From contig JAWQRO010000456.1 in the NCBI GenBank assembly GCA_033557835.1, forward strand, positions 1-38,660: a DNA stretch of 38,660 nucleotides, given 5' to 3'. Below, in pieces: positions 13,126 through 23,639 of the stretch. Position 1 is the first letter of the stretch; each line of letters opens with the position of its first letter. Source of the DNA: Helochares maculicollis (lineage: Eukaryota; Arthropoda; Insecta; Coleoptera; Hydrophilidae). The notes below the pieces were generated by a model. That model worked only from the letters and a program-made list of their open reading frames with translations. It was not told where the DNA came from and made no database searches. Both the position numbers and the translations under genes were made by a program.

Positions 13126-13775
13126 ATGCATCAACTGACCAGAGTTGCGAAGCTGGCTAAAAGAACTCCAAAGTGGTGACTTTGATATCCGTGATAAAGA
13201 ACGTTCTGATCAAAAACAATTCGAAGGAAAACATAGCTCAAATAGAAAAGGAAGTTGCAAAACGGTTATACGCCACTCAAGCAGCCATAAGGAAATGTTT
13301 ACATGCGATAAAAATTATTTAAAAAGAAAAATGGATACCTGATGAACCGACTAAGGCCAACGGAATGAAAGAAAATCGTTTGATTGTTTGCAATTCTTTA
13401 CTGACAAGACTTCGAAGATGGCATTGTTAGCATAAACTTGCGATTGGTGATAGAAATAAACTCAAGGGTTCATCCAGACATTTTATCCAGATCAAAAGCA
13501 ACGGAACATGCATTCATCGAAAATCGTCCGATTCCAGCCAACAAAACGTATAAAGTCCAAAGCTCTTAAATGGGAAATTCTATCGCATGCTCCATATTCA
13601 CCAGATTGTGCCTAATCAGATTACTAGTTTCGATCAATGCATAACGCTCTTCAAGACCAGCACATCAGAAACCACGACGACATCGAAAAATGACTTGAAG
13701 AATAGCTCGTATCATAAGACAATCATTTTTCGATTGAACCCTACACCATTTCTTAGAAATAAACGTAAATAGGCA
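13126..13775 (+). pseudogene. Decayed mariner transposase (copy A)
   Basis: A dead mariner-family (IS630/Tc1/mariner) transposase, probably of the irritans group. Its ancestor cut and pasted DNA at TA sites with a DDD active site. Visible in order: the N-terminal region ending SWLKELQSGDFDIRDKER (13149-13204); a helix-turn-helix part reading ATQAAIRKCLHAI in another frame (near 13270-13308); KWIPDEPTKANGMKENR (near 13330); IGDRNK, where the family has the first catalytic Asp (near 13443-13460); and ALKWEILSHAPYSPD with SDY carrying the third Asp (13563-13624), followed by FRSMHNALQDQH. The segment with the second Asp is missing or unreadable. There are several stops and frameshifts. I could not find terminal inverted repeats or the first ~45 residues, so the element ends are unknown. 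Confidence 0.85.
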
Positions 13776-13789
13776 AAAAACCAAGTTAA

Positions 13790-15049
13790 CCTCCTAATAG
13801 AAGTATTCATGATTTTTTTAAGTATATTTGGACAGGAAAGGCTATTGATACATGAGGCTCTAAATTATGGATTATTTTAGAGAAATGTTCTTTAGAATCA
13901 AGATTTTTACGAGTATGGAATATTCGGTTTTTAAAAAAAGCTGCGCAAGCCTTGAGCCACAGCTGGTTGCGAAAATATTAAACACTGCATTAAGCTGATT
14001 ACTAGTAGGTGTGCATCGTAATATCATTGATTCTGCCGCAAATTATTTTTGATTCCAGTGAAAATAATTTAATTAACATGCAAATGAGAGGAGGGGGATT
14101 ACGAAAGCAGGAGAGCAGCGGAAAAAGGCACATAGGTTTCATGTTCTGAGAATCGTACAAGGCTTGAGAGTGGCGGCTAATTGCCGGTACAAGTTGAATA
14201 AAATCATAAAACAGTAAATAACACAATTTACATTGCAAACAACTCCCACTATATTTGCATATACATTAACGAAAATAAATCACTATAAATGTGAAACCAA
14301 CACAATACACAACCATCTCTACGCCCACTTCTATTTCTGTTGTATTGTATCATCGAAGTACCTTCATCAAAACCAGTGAAATGGTGCAGATTAGATTCAT
14401 TTCATGTATGGATATCTATCTATCTATGTTTGCTGTTGTATTGGGTGGTGAGTGCTGCAATTTGTGGAGCTGTTTGAGGGAGCTCAATTCACCTTCTTTA
14501 GAATATTCCTTTATGAATGTAGTTTGCGTTTGATATGACGACGTGGTATGTATTTGTATGTGCTAATTTGGGGGATATTAGACATTATTTGCATGTGTTC
14601 GTTAGTGTTACGACTGCTCCAGGGGAAAAATAAATCCGTGAACGTCTGCGCAAGCTGAACTTTTGGAGAAAGCTTTGAGAAAAACTGACTCTCTCCAAAT
14701 TTTAGAATCAACAGCTTTTATTGATTAAAAATAGACTTAAATTTATATATCAAGTTTTCGGAAATACTAAGCTACAGCTGAATAAAATTGACACTTTTGC
14801 TTTGGTTTAAAGCATTCGTTAATTTATCATCGTCCACAAAAGAACAGTGCAATCTCCCGAAATACACTTTTTCCTAAGAACAAGCGTGTTGCGAAAATGT
14901 GAGCATCATAACGATTTTTAAATTAAATAGAGCATTCTATTCATGTAGCTACGTATCTATATATCTTTTAGCATCTGATTATATCCGCTGAAAAACGCAA
15001 CGATTACAGCAATCCATTAAATAACTAAAAAGTGAATGAACGTACGCAT
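13790..15049. other. No gene recognised
   Basis: AT-rich DNA with a short TATC/CTAT microsatellite at 14411-14428. Open frames up to 80 codons (for example 14291-14533, +) carry no recognisable motif. Confidence 0.55.
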
Positions 15050-15740
15050 TGTACTCGCCACCCTCAGCTTCCCCAACCAACCTCGTTCGACACCATAAAC
15101 TAGGCAAAATCACACACAAACAATTTACATTGTTTTAATGCCGAGAGGCAAAAGCAGTGAGAGTACAACAGCAGCATCCAGAATCCAGCAGGATCCGGAA
15201 CAGTGAGTGCGCTCAGTGTCGGCAATCTGGATGATATGTGAGCCGTATGAGTCAGAGGGGTAGAGAATGCTCGATACTCTCTCACCCTCTCTGCACAAGG
15301 TTCGTGTTAGCGCGGATTATGCAGTCACCCCGGCAATAAAGCTGGCAGGCGGACCCGTTTTGCATCATTCTAACTTTCCCTTGTGCCCTTTGCACGGCCT
15401 TCGAGTTCTACAGGATTACTCCCCAGACCCGCGACATATCAGCTTTATAGGCAGCAGGCGAAACCTTAGCAAATAAGGCGTTCACGCTAAAGTCTAATGA
15501 CATCCATAGTAAATTTTTATATTAAATCGGAGACGAATCCCAGACTGTCCCGGATCAATACTCCGGGCCCTCTGCGGTATTTGTTTGGATAGGGAGCCCG
15601 AAAGGAGTAATTAGCCAAACCCAAGGCTGATTAATGTTTTAATTTGGGTGGACACTTTCGACGAGGGCGGGCGGAAGCTTTCTTGAAAGCCAAATTGAAA
15701 TGTCGATATGAAGGGCCCTTTCAAAATTTCCTTGAACCTT
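15050..15740. other. GC-richer unique patch
   Basis: About 700 bases with more GC than the flanks, including CCCGGATC/CTCCGGGCCC-rich DNA at 15555-15605 and AGGGCCCTTT at 15713-15722. Short open frames on both strands (15100-15285 minus, 15267-15476 plus) show no domain. The change in composition, beside mariner copies A and B but not part of them, suggests older functional or differently derived DNA. Enhancer, non-coding exon or unrelated insertion cannot be told apart by eye. Confidence 0.25.
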
Positions 15741-15858
15741 ATTTTTCTTTTCAGGGCCTCCGCTTGATATGAATCTCTACATTATAATATTATTAACATT
15801 TTATAAATCGCAATGCTCTCGTATTCCCAGTTTGGTACAAATCTGTACTCGGTATTTA

Positions 15859-15884
15859 TTAGGTAGGCAACTAAGTAATGGCGG
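15859..15884 (+). repeat. Left terminal inverted repeat of mariner B
   Basis: TTAGGTAGGCAACTAAGTAA followed by TGGCGG. Its ATGGCGG resembles a YY1/Pho core but belongs to the transposon end. Confidence 0.75.
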
Positions 15885-16026
15885 AATCCATCGATATAGT
15901 TAAACTATATCTTACGCGTTTTTACGTGTTCGAATAGGCTAGTTCTCTTCTTATTAGTTGGTACTTTAACATTTATTCGCAAATTTGTACCAATCAATTT
16001 AATAATAGTGCACGTTTGATTTAAAT

Positions 16027-16600
16027 ATGGGTGAAACAAAAGAGCATCATCGCCTTACTTTACTTTTTTTTTGCAAAGTAAAATTGCAGGTCTAGTTCAC
16101 AAAACATTGTGCTACATATGGCATTGTAACCCTAAGAAATCTTCAGTGTCAATATTGGTTTGCCTTGCAGAGAAGCTAACGGCAACCCATAATGGTATAG
16201 AAAACCACCTTGGTTATTTGAAAATGCTAAATATGTAGATTCAAGAAATTTGAGCTTTTTTTAAATAGATGATGATAGCAAAAAGTGGGGTGAATATAAA
16301 CTATACTGAGAGAAAAAGGTCATGCAGCAAACCAAGGGAACTAACCTCTAAATGTTTACTATAAGTTGTCTTGTTGTCAGTTAAGTGGGATTTGAAAAGA
16401 ATTATTGGTTTAGAAGTTTTACAAAGCAAACAAACGATCGAATTAGATTTATAACTGAACGATTACCCAAATTGAGTGATGCAATTCAAGAAAATCAACC
16501 AGAATTAAAAATCTGGAAAAATGTATTCCAATATTGGAGCTTAGTCGGGATCCTCCATATAGTTCTGACGTACCAACAGATTATAATTTATGAGATTCCA
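16027..16600 (+). pseudogene. Mariner B transposase remnant
   Basis: Begins at ATG 16027 with MGETKEHHR, the usual mariner N-terminal pattern. A Y-G ... QCQYWFALQRS segment follows (to about 16175), matching the CQ-WFAKF-RSG region. DDSKKWGEY (near 16268-16296) stands where the family has GDEKW, so the first catalytic Asp may survive. WDLKRIIGLEVLQSKQTIEL (from 16386) and then SDAIQENQPELKIWKNVFQ (near 16472-16530) are unmistakable. PPYSSDVPTDYNL (16552-16590) carries the third Asp (GAT 16579-16581). The stretch with the second Asp (the HxDNARPH region) is deleted between VFQ and the degraded pre-PPYS segment. Many stops and frameshifts make it non-functional. The C-terminus beyond about 16600 is not recognisable. 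Confidence 0.85.
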
Positions 16601-16859
16601 GTTTTTCCTAGCTATGTCTCCAACATATCTCCTTACCAGCTGACTACAGCTTCTTCATCCAACTCTTCCATTTATATCACCCATTAATAGTACCAGTCTT
16701 TAGTTTTAACTTCATCAAATCCACTGTCGAGTATTTCAAACTATTGCTCTTTTTCGATTCCTAAAGAGTCATTATTGGAAACTCCAAGGACTATTTCTTT
16801 GTGTCTGCCAACTAAAATATGAACTTAAAAACGCCAACAACCATTTGTTAACCAAACTT

Positions 16860-17459
16860 TAAATTATCCAAAGTATTTTACAGATTTTCACAACATGTTT
16901 TTTTTTTGTTCTAGGTAAGTTCAATACAACTTCGATCGCCAGCCGACTTCCTACTCACGTTGCACCTTAAAAGGACACGCACTGGTAACGTTTACCTCCT
17001 TGACATCTTCCGTCATGGCTTCAAAAATAATGTTCAAAACAAATTACGCTGCCGGTAAATTGCGGCCAATTGGTAACGAAGCAATTAAAATTTTAAAACA
17101 AAATCAATTGTACACTTCCTTTATTTTAATACCTTCAACGTCAGTTTAGAATAACAGAGCTGTCTACAGTCTACGCTATTTTATAATAGAGCGTGAAGGC
17201 TTGCATCACTAAACGTACCTAAACAAATAGATATGTAAATAAGAACTGCTCACGAAAATTCATAAAAAAATAATTAGCCAATATCCTTCAATAAAAGTTG
17301 ATTAACATTTCATTTTTAGGTTCTCGGCTATTAATCACTATTATACCTAGAGTTTTAGAAATCGTAAACACGGTTTAATAATCCCAGACCAAGAAGAATA
17401 AGAAGATGGTATAATAAATCGGAGAGCACCTAATTATATACCGTAGAGTATAATAAAAC
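16860..17459. other. No gene recognised
   Basis: AT-rich DNA between mariner B and the GC-richer patch. Nothing identifiable. Confidence 0.55.
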
Positions 17460-17760
17460 ATACACACACAGAGGCCGTCCGCCCATTTCGGCAATCATTA
17501 ACTTGGCAGCAACATTTTGGACACAGTAATTTCGCCGTCCCGTCCGTCCATCACCACAAAAGGCGCCGAGCGGAGCTCAGCGGCCGGATGATCCAAGAGT
17601 GCGTTGGAAATTACTAAGCTAGTAGAGATCTAGATAGCTTTTTAGCTCGTGGCAAAATGGCGGCGAAGCGTAAAGTTGCTACTATCATCAACAGTTTCCG
17701 GCGCACAAAGACATGCCTACTATTAAGTAATTTCGTTAATTATTGCAATCATAATTAAAC
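17460..17760. promoter_or_regulatory. GC-richer patch with AAAATGGCGGC core
   Basis: CpG-richer sequence (CCGTCCCGTCCGTCC at about 17536-17550, GGCGCCGAGCGGAGC at about 17562-17576) followed by AAAATGGCGGC at 17654-17664, close to the YY1/Pho consensus. The same ATG, with A at -3 and G at +4 as in a good eukaryotic start, opens a 33-codon frame beginning MAAKRKVATI and ending at TAA 17756-17758. Two readings are possible: promoter plus 5' end of a transcript, or a bound YY1/Pho site. I cannot decide between them; both are weakly supported. Confidence 0.25.
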
Positions 17761-18870
17761 TCAAACAAAGATGCTCTTTATGTTAATAATTTTATTTGTG
17801 GTGGCTCCCTTTGCTTCTGTCCCCACTTCTTGCTCTTTATTATATGTATAAATAGCTTGTTCGAATGTATGTTTAAGTCTTGTTCTTGGAACGTTCGGAT
17901 ATCTGCCAATTATCACCGCATTGCGGTGATTGTGGTGCAGTTTGTTCTCTTCCTTGGTTCTCATGCCACCTAGATTGCTATTCATGTTACATGTAAAGCA
18001 TGAGAGAAGTTGTTACTTGGTTCCTGTGAATGCTCAAGTGAGTTTTGCATCTAGATTGTCGTGTAGAAAAAGCACTGAAATGTTATATTTTATGTTAAAG
18101 GGCTAAAACTTTGTATATGCATGCTTTTTTTTAATACACTTATATTTAACCAACGCTTAAACGAAATTAAGCCCCACATTGGCATGTGTTATATTAATTG
18201 TTAGTCATCTTGAAGATTCTGTTTTAGTTTGTCATATCCATCCATATCCTCGACTTTTATTACCATTTAAATGCTTCAATGTTCAATCAGTTTATTAATT
18301 ATTAAATATCTTGGCTAAAGGACCCACATTCAATGTGGACAAAAAGGAAGGAAGACTTTATAAATCGCCAAAATTTCATGTAAAAAGAAACCAGCCAGCA
18401 CGTAGACTTAGAACACGTCGGTCATTACACATTAGAAAAACGTAAATAAGATTGATAATTACTCTTAATTTCCGAAGTATTACAGCTGCAGCCGTTTAGA
18501 GTCTGAACTGTTAATTGTTAAGAAATTGCCGGCTCATTATAAACAATAATCGACTCGCTGAAAAACCTTGGTATTTAACCAGTGTTATTGCTGGAAGACT
18601 TTCTCAACTAATTCATATTTCTTAATGTTGCCCCGAAGGAAACCATAACGGCTACTGAATTGTAGGTCTGCTTTTAAGTATAGACTTCGAATGGCTTCAG
18701 CAGGGCAACTTCTTTTCTTCACGTACCAACGAGCGGCATCGTTTTCGTTTTGTCGAATAAGAAAATTACAGAGAAAGAGGTTTAAGACGAGGACAATAAA
18801 ACGGTTCCTCTGCATCAAAACACGCTTCAAAATTCTGTGGATTCGTAACAATACCAAAACAACTTAGTGG
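17761..18870. other. No gene recognised
   Basis: AT-rich. Minus-strand open frames at 17761-17985 (74 codons) and 18585-18857 (90 codons, basic) show no known domain. The latter stops just short of the left end of mariner C. Confidence 0.5.
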
Positions 18871-19467
18871 TTAGGCTGGGGACAAAGAAATTTTTTGGGT
18901 AGCTAGTTGCGAAGTATTTATCAAACTCAGACTTCTGTACGCAGGAAAAATGATATTGGATAATAAAAAATTCTTCTGCAGACTTTGGGGTCGATTGATT
19001 CAGTTGTGAGTTATAGGATGTAAAAGCTAGTAAAGTTAGTAAAAAATTCTGTTAGATAGATTGCACCTTTCAGGTGATAGAAATCAACTAAAAGTAGGTT
19101 TAAACCGTTTGTCTAAAGCGTGATAAAGAAGTTCAAACGGTGGGCATACCTTGCCTTACGACTAAGCCAGTTTTGTGGTGGAACTTGAAAGAAATCTCGT
19201 ACTGTAGGCTGCTTTACCGTGCACTGACACTAATTTCGGGCCGCTATTGTCAACAAATGAACGGACTGAAGCTAGCGATTGGCCAGAGTTGACCAGTAAA
19301 AAATGTTCCATCAGGACAACGCTAGGCCACACAAGTCTGTAATAGCTTTCAAATGGCAACAAACCATAAAACGTTTCTTTTTTGGCCCAGAGCGAACAGT
19401 GCAAATTATGTTAACTGTAACCTTGAAATAAACGCAAAAATAATAATTTCATTTTTCTCCAATCTAA
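18871..19467 (+). mobile_element. Internally deleted mariner (copy C), both ends present
   Basis: The left end at 18871 reads TTAGGCTGGGGACAAAGAAA. The right end at 19443-19467, read inward on the minus strand, is TTAGATTGGAGAAAAATGAA. The two are clearly the same terminal repeat, diverged. The interior, on the + strand, holds mariner transposase fragments. The total is 597 bp, under half of an intact mariner, so this is a MITE-like deletion derivative or a badly eroded copy. No clean TA duplication remains at the ends. Confidence 0.8.
19164..19345 (+). pseudogene. Mariner C transposase fragment
   Basis: One frame from 19164 reads KPVLWWNLKEISYCRLLYRA and later GRYCQQMNGLKLAI (to about 19280). 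This corresponds to the WWD-KG-I-YYELL ... YCQQLD-LK-AI middle of mariner transposases. After frameshifts, FHQDNARPHKS follows (19306-19338) with the second catalytic Asp at GAC 19315-19317. Neither the first Asp region nor the PPYSPDLAPSDYHLF region with the third Asp is present, which fits loss at both sides. The HQDNARPH wording fits the mauritiana or mellifera side of the family better than irritans. Not functional. Confidence 0.85.
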
Positions 19468-19655
19468 TTTGGACTGAACAAAATCATGATAATTCCACAA
19501 ATAATAGTGATGGTGTATAACTATCTGTAATATCCACTCTTTAGTTCGATATAAAATGAAGTCTGTTTAAATAAAGCAATTTGAAAGTTTATTATTGTCA
19601 ATAGTAAAAGATACACTTTGGTTTGTAATTTCTATTTCTGATGTTTGCCTATATA
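19468..19655. other. Short spacer between mariner C and D
   Basis: 188 bases of AT-rich DNA separate the right end of copy C from the left end of copy D. No motif recognised. Confidence 0.6.
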
Positions 19656-19684
19656 CTAGGTGCGCAAGTTTAAAATGTCGTTTT
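19656..19684 (+). repeat. Left terminal inverted repeat of mariner D
   Basis: 29 bases, differing from the right end at positions 2, 9, 22 and 24. Confidence 0.9.
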
Positions 19685-19823
19685 GTTATCAAGAGGTGGC
19701 GAAATCTATTAAAGTACCATTAGAACCCAAAGTGCCATTTTTTTTGTAAGACTGCCTACTACGAAACATCATATTTATTTAGTTATTTACGAGTTAGTAG
19801 CATGTTTCTTTTTCGTGTTAAAC

Positions 19824-20692
19824 ATGCCGAATTTTAAGCCAAGTAAAGAGCATTTGCGGCATGTGATGATTTTCTTGTTCATTCAAAAGAAAGACGGCAT
19901 CGAAAAATCATCGAATTCCTGTAGAGACTTACGGCAATCTTACTCCAACTGTCAAAACTTGTGAACTGGTGTCAACGTTTCAAAAGCGGCGATTTCGACG
20001 TTATTAACAAAGAACGTGAAAATCGACCAAAAAAGTTTGAAGACGACGAATTACAAGCCATAAGGAAGATTCAAAAGGTTGGAAAATGGGTTCCACACAA
20101 ACTGAACGAACGACAGATGAATAGACGAAAAACTGTTTGCTAAATGCTGCCACAATAGAAGGGATTATAACTGAAAAATGAATATATTTTGAGAATCCCA
20201 AACGTAACGCCAGGACAACCATCAACATCGAGTTGAAGACCGGGTCGTTTTGGGAGGAAGGTAATGCTGTATGTATGGTGGAATCAGAAGGGAGTAGTGT
20301 ACTACGAGCTAATATGAGTTAATACCGTCTGCTACCGACAACCAATGATCAATTTAAACAACGCATTGATCGGAAAACGGTCAGAATGAGCTCGAAGACA
20401 CAGCAAAGCTATTCGGCAGCATGACATCGCTCTTGCACATTCAGCCAATGTAGTCAAAGAAACGATTTCCCACCCACCGTATTCACCAGACCTGCCGCCT
20501 TCTGATTATCACCTCTTCTAATCGATGGGACTGGCACTGGCTGAGCTACACTTGAAGACTTTCGACGATGTGCAAAAATGGCTCGATGAATGAATATCAA
20601 TGAAAGTTGAAGCTTTCTTTTGGAATGTTATCCATAAATTGCCCGAGAGATGGATAAAATGTATTAAAAGCGAGGGCCAATAGTTTAAATAA
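19824..20692 (+). pseudogene. Mariner D transposase pseudogene
   Basis: Starts at ATG 19824 with MPNFKPSKEHLRHVMIFLF, a typical irritans-group N-terminus, 168 bases inside the left end. After a frameshift it reads NWCQRFKSGDFDVINKER and RPKKFEDDEL. About 30 residues covering the helix-turn-helix are deleted before KVGKWVPHKLNERQMNRRKT. The TGDEKW motif is reduced to ITEK followed by TGA (20167-20181): six bases including the first catalytic Asp codon are gone and Trp has become a stop. The second Asp survives in RQHDIALAHS (GAC 20423-20425), with the usual following Asn replaced by Ile. The third survives in PPYSPDLPPSDYHLF (GAT 20504-20506). Only 26 residues separate these two, not the 34 of the DD34D family, so about eight are deleted. 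LPERWIKCIKSEGQ precedes in-frame stops near 20681. Clearly dead. Confidence 0.93.
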
Positions 20693-20738
20693 AAAATGTT
20701 TTACCATTGTTCGTAAATAACTGCGTATTTTTCATGAA

Positions 20739-20767
20739 AAAACTAAATTTTAAACTTGAGCACCTGG
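20739..20767 (-). repeat. Right terminal inverted repeat of mariner D
   Basis: Partner of 19656-19684, followed by the TA target base pair. Confidence 0.9.
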
Positions 20768-20769
20768 TA

Positions 20770-22472
20770 TGTGATTTTGAAAATTACTTTTGCAAATCTT
20801 GTAGATTAAATCGAACGAAAGAAGCATAACTAAATGCAGTCAAAAGAGGAATTGAAAGAATGCTTCGACAGACTACTTTTTCAACCGCAGTGCTTGGTCA
20901 TCGTTGATTGATTATCAGTTCACACTGGATTATGACCATTGATTAAATGAAATGTGTAAATTGCCTTTTCTGGTTTATAATACTCGAGGATTATTGAAAG
21001 CCAGTTATTAGAAAAGACCATATTTGTTGATTAAATATATCATGAACGTAAAACTTCAGCAAAATCTAGACACTTTATGCCGGCAATTATTACAATAAAG
21101 ATGTCGCTCATGTCCTAGCAAGGAATATATTTCTAACATGAAAATCACAAGTCTGATTTTTGATGCAGATGACTTTTTTGTTATATTTTTTATAATCAAG
21201 CTATCGATATAATTTCCTGGTGATCTTTGTAAAAAGATTAAACAAAACCTGTATGTTTAGAAACAGTTTTGAAACCAAAACTCTGCTTTAAAAGTACACA
21301 AATGTTATTTTATATACTAAGTTTTTTTTAAATGTAACTCTAGACCTCCAGATAAATTCGCCTTTAATAGGAAGAGGTCAAATTATAGCATTGTAGAAGT
21401 GAAAAGACAACTTCACAGAATAAATTATATTTCAAGAATTAACGTATACCACCTTGATCTGATTTCTATTTTATATATAAAAAATTTAAAGACATTTAAC
21501 CCATAAGTTCGTTCTTAGCTTAGTAATGATAGCCAATTTAGGCAGTTTTATTTAGACAATCTGACACGTATTATAAAATATAGAAAATAAATGTGTGCAT
21601 CTGACTATATTTTAATTAAAATTGATCTTGAGATGCACGGTAAAAAGAACTATCAGTGGATTAATACACCAAATATTATATAATATAATATACGTGTATT
21701 AAATTAAAGTTAAAAGAGATCACAACAACAGTATTTAAAATTATAAATTCACAACCATGAAAAATAGCTTTAATAATTTAATGTAAATAATGTTATTTTC
21801 AAAACTGGCTCTAAATCTTGTAAAAAATCAAAAGCAGTCCATTTATTTCTCATAGGAAAATCAAATAAAATGTAGAAAAAAAGTAAGACTTACATTATTA
21901 CTCAAAATTTTAATCTTGATGGACTTAAAGTTGGCATTAGAAGTGTCTTGATACGATATTGAATTTACAATTTACATTAAAAGGCTTAGTTGCCCTAGAG
22001 TAAAACCGTCTTGAAGAAACTAAACGATAGCAAAATCTCAATTTTTACTATATATTATAAACTTTTGCATGTAATTATAGAACGCTTCCAGAGGCTCAAT
22101 AAGTCTTACGGTTAAATGCCCGCTTTTATTGTAATATCTTAGATTTTGATCGAAACAAGATATCCCCAGTCCATCTGTCGCCAACAAATAATTTACTTTT
22201 TTGAGTAGGCACCTTCGGTTCCACAAATAAAACTAATGTGGATCATAAAACAGGCGGATGATATATACTTAACTACAGTCTGCCGCCCGAAAAAGAATTA
22301 CCTTTAGGGGTTTCAATTAAAAACGAACTCGGGCTCTGATATTGGAGTTTTTGCGTCGGCCAGGAAATTGGTGAAGGCGTTCCCGTTTTTGAAAAATTAC
22401 AACCTAATTTTTTTCAGAGACTCGTTGGTCAACGCTGCAACTCTCGCAGTCTTCTAGTTTTTTTTAATAGTA
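20770..22472. other. AT-rich DNA, no gene recognised
   Basis: Among the most AT-rich long stretches of the window, with runs such as ATATAATATAATATA near 21677. No open frame over about 62 codons and no repeat structure that I could establish. Confidence 0.6.
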
Positions 22473-22670
22473 TTCATGGGATCGAAAAGGTTATTGCAAA
22501 GGGTCAAAGAAGTTGTTTATCACTTTAAATTAGTCAGAAGATATTTCATGGGAACGAAAAGGTTATTTTATCGGATAAAAATAGTTCATGGAATCTAAAT
22601 AGTGATTTCATGGAATCAAAATAGAGATTTAATCGAACCAAAAATTATTTCGCCGGACTACAACTATTTT
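22473..22670 (+). repeat. Imperfect 22-bp minisatellite
   Basis: Units start at 22473, 22545, 22585 and 22607 with TTCATGGGATCGAAAAGG-type or TTCATGGAATCAAAATAG-type sequence. Units 22473 and 22545 agree at 21 of 22 positions; 22585 and 22607 agree at 20 of 22. Weaker units fill the gaps (about 22494, 22567, 22629 and 22649), mostly keeping a 22-base step. About 40 bases at 22515-22544 interrupt the array. A further unit lies at 22799-22820 (TTCATCGAATCGAAAAGG) and a partial one at 23957-23975. The function is unknown. Confidence 0.75.
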
Positions 22671-23639
22671 GTTGTTTTATGCGATGGAGCTGGATATTTT
22701 AATTGTTTTAGCCACGGACATGCTAATTAGGTGACCGTTGATGAACCAGTCTTCTCTATCCGATGAAAAATTATGTTTAGGCATCTCGAGCAGTGTTTTT
22801 CATCGAATCGAAAAGGCTGCACAATTGCCTTGTTTGGGTTGAGGAGACTGTACAACCTTCTGGTTCAGATTACGGTTTTGCGACGACTTCCAAGTCGGTT
22901 GGGAAATTAATGCGTTGAACGTTACACATTTTAAACGATGAAAGGAAATACCTCCGTAATTTGAACGCTGGCGCGTTTCCTGAAATGCCCAACCAGTTTT
23001 TGTTCTTATATTCGTTATTTTCGTCGCTTATTAACAACCTTGCTACTGTTAAATTACGAAAGGTTTGCTACTGGGTATATACATATATATGCTGCATAAT
23101 GCTGCGTACAAGTTGATGGGGAACAAATGAAATAATGTGGCCTGTTATGCGTTTCTTCCAAATGTGTCATTAAAAACCAACTACTGGGAACTACATTGAG
23201 TCGCCGGCAGGAGCGTTTTTCGTTTCAACTCAAAAGTGGGTTTTTTCGAAAGATGTCATTTTGAGTCGTTAGTGTTGCTCTAATATATACTGTTGATTCT
23301 TTTTCCATTTTCAAATAATGGCTCTACATGTAATATTTAAATAATACCTGTACATGATATACTTCTGTTAAGTAAATTTCATTAAGGGCTGCTACACTCT
23401 ATTTTACCATTCTCAAAACATGAAGAAACATTGCTGAACTATTGTTGTTATAAGCTAAAACAGTAGAATTTGGTAATTATTATAATTTATATTTTCTTAG
23501 TATTGTCCATTATTGCATTTATGAAGGATAGTGTTTTGTATTTTTCCACGTATTAGTGGGTAAAGTGCCCCAATAGCAATATTAGCTACTTGTTTTATTT
23601 CATTTTCGCATTACTATACGAAATATAGTATTGCAGCCA
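22671..23639. other. No gene recognised
   Basis: Mixed composition, slightly GC-richer at 22840-23010. One isolated minisatellite-like unit lies at 22799-22820. Nothing coding recognised. Confidence 0.55.

Larger units (their letters stand above)
15859..16858 (+). mobile_element. Decayed mariner element (copy B), mellifera-type left end
   Basis: The left terminal inverted repeat starts TTAGGTAGGCAACTAAGTAA at 15859 and follows a TA at 15857-15858, the mariner target. It matches the mellifera-group type of end as I recall it. The transposase start follows 168 bases later, a normal spacing. A possible right end lies at about 16832-16858 (CGCCA ... GTTAACCAAAC on the + strand), but it is so diverged that the right boundary is uncertain. 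At ~1.0 kb against ~1.3 kb for intact family members, internal DNA is missing. A 19-bp inverted repeat (GATATAGTT, one-base centre, AACTATATC) lies at 15893-15911, just inside the left end. Confidence 0.8.
19656..20767 (+). mobile_element. Near full-span irritans-type mariner (copy D)
   Basis: Left end CTAGGTGCGCAAGTTTAAAA (from 19656). Right end, read inward on the minus strand from 20767, CCAGGTGCTCAAGTTTAAAA. The two ends agree at 25 of 29 positions. TA lies directly outside on both sides (19654-19655 and 20768-20769), the expected target duplication. The span of 1,112 bp is shorter than the ~1.3 kb usual for mariner, because parts of the transposase are missing. It has the best-preserved ends of the four copies and so may be the youngest. 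Confidence 0.92.
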
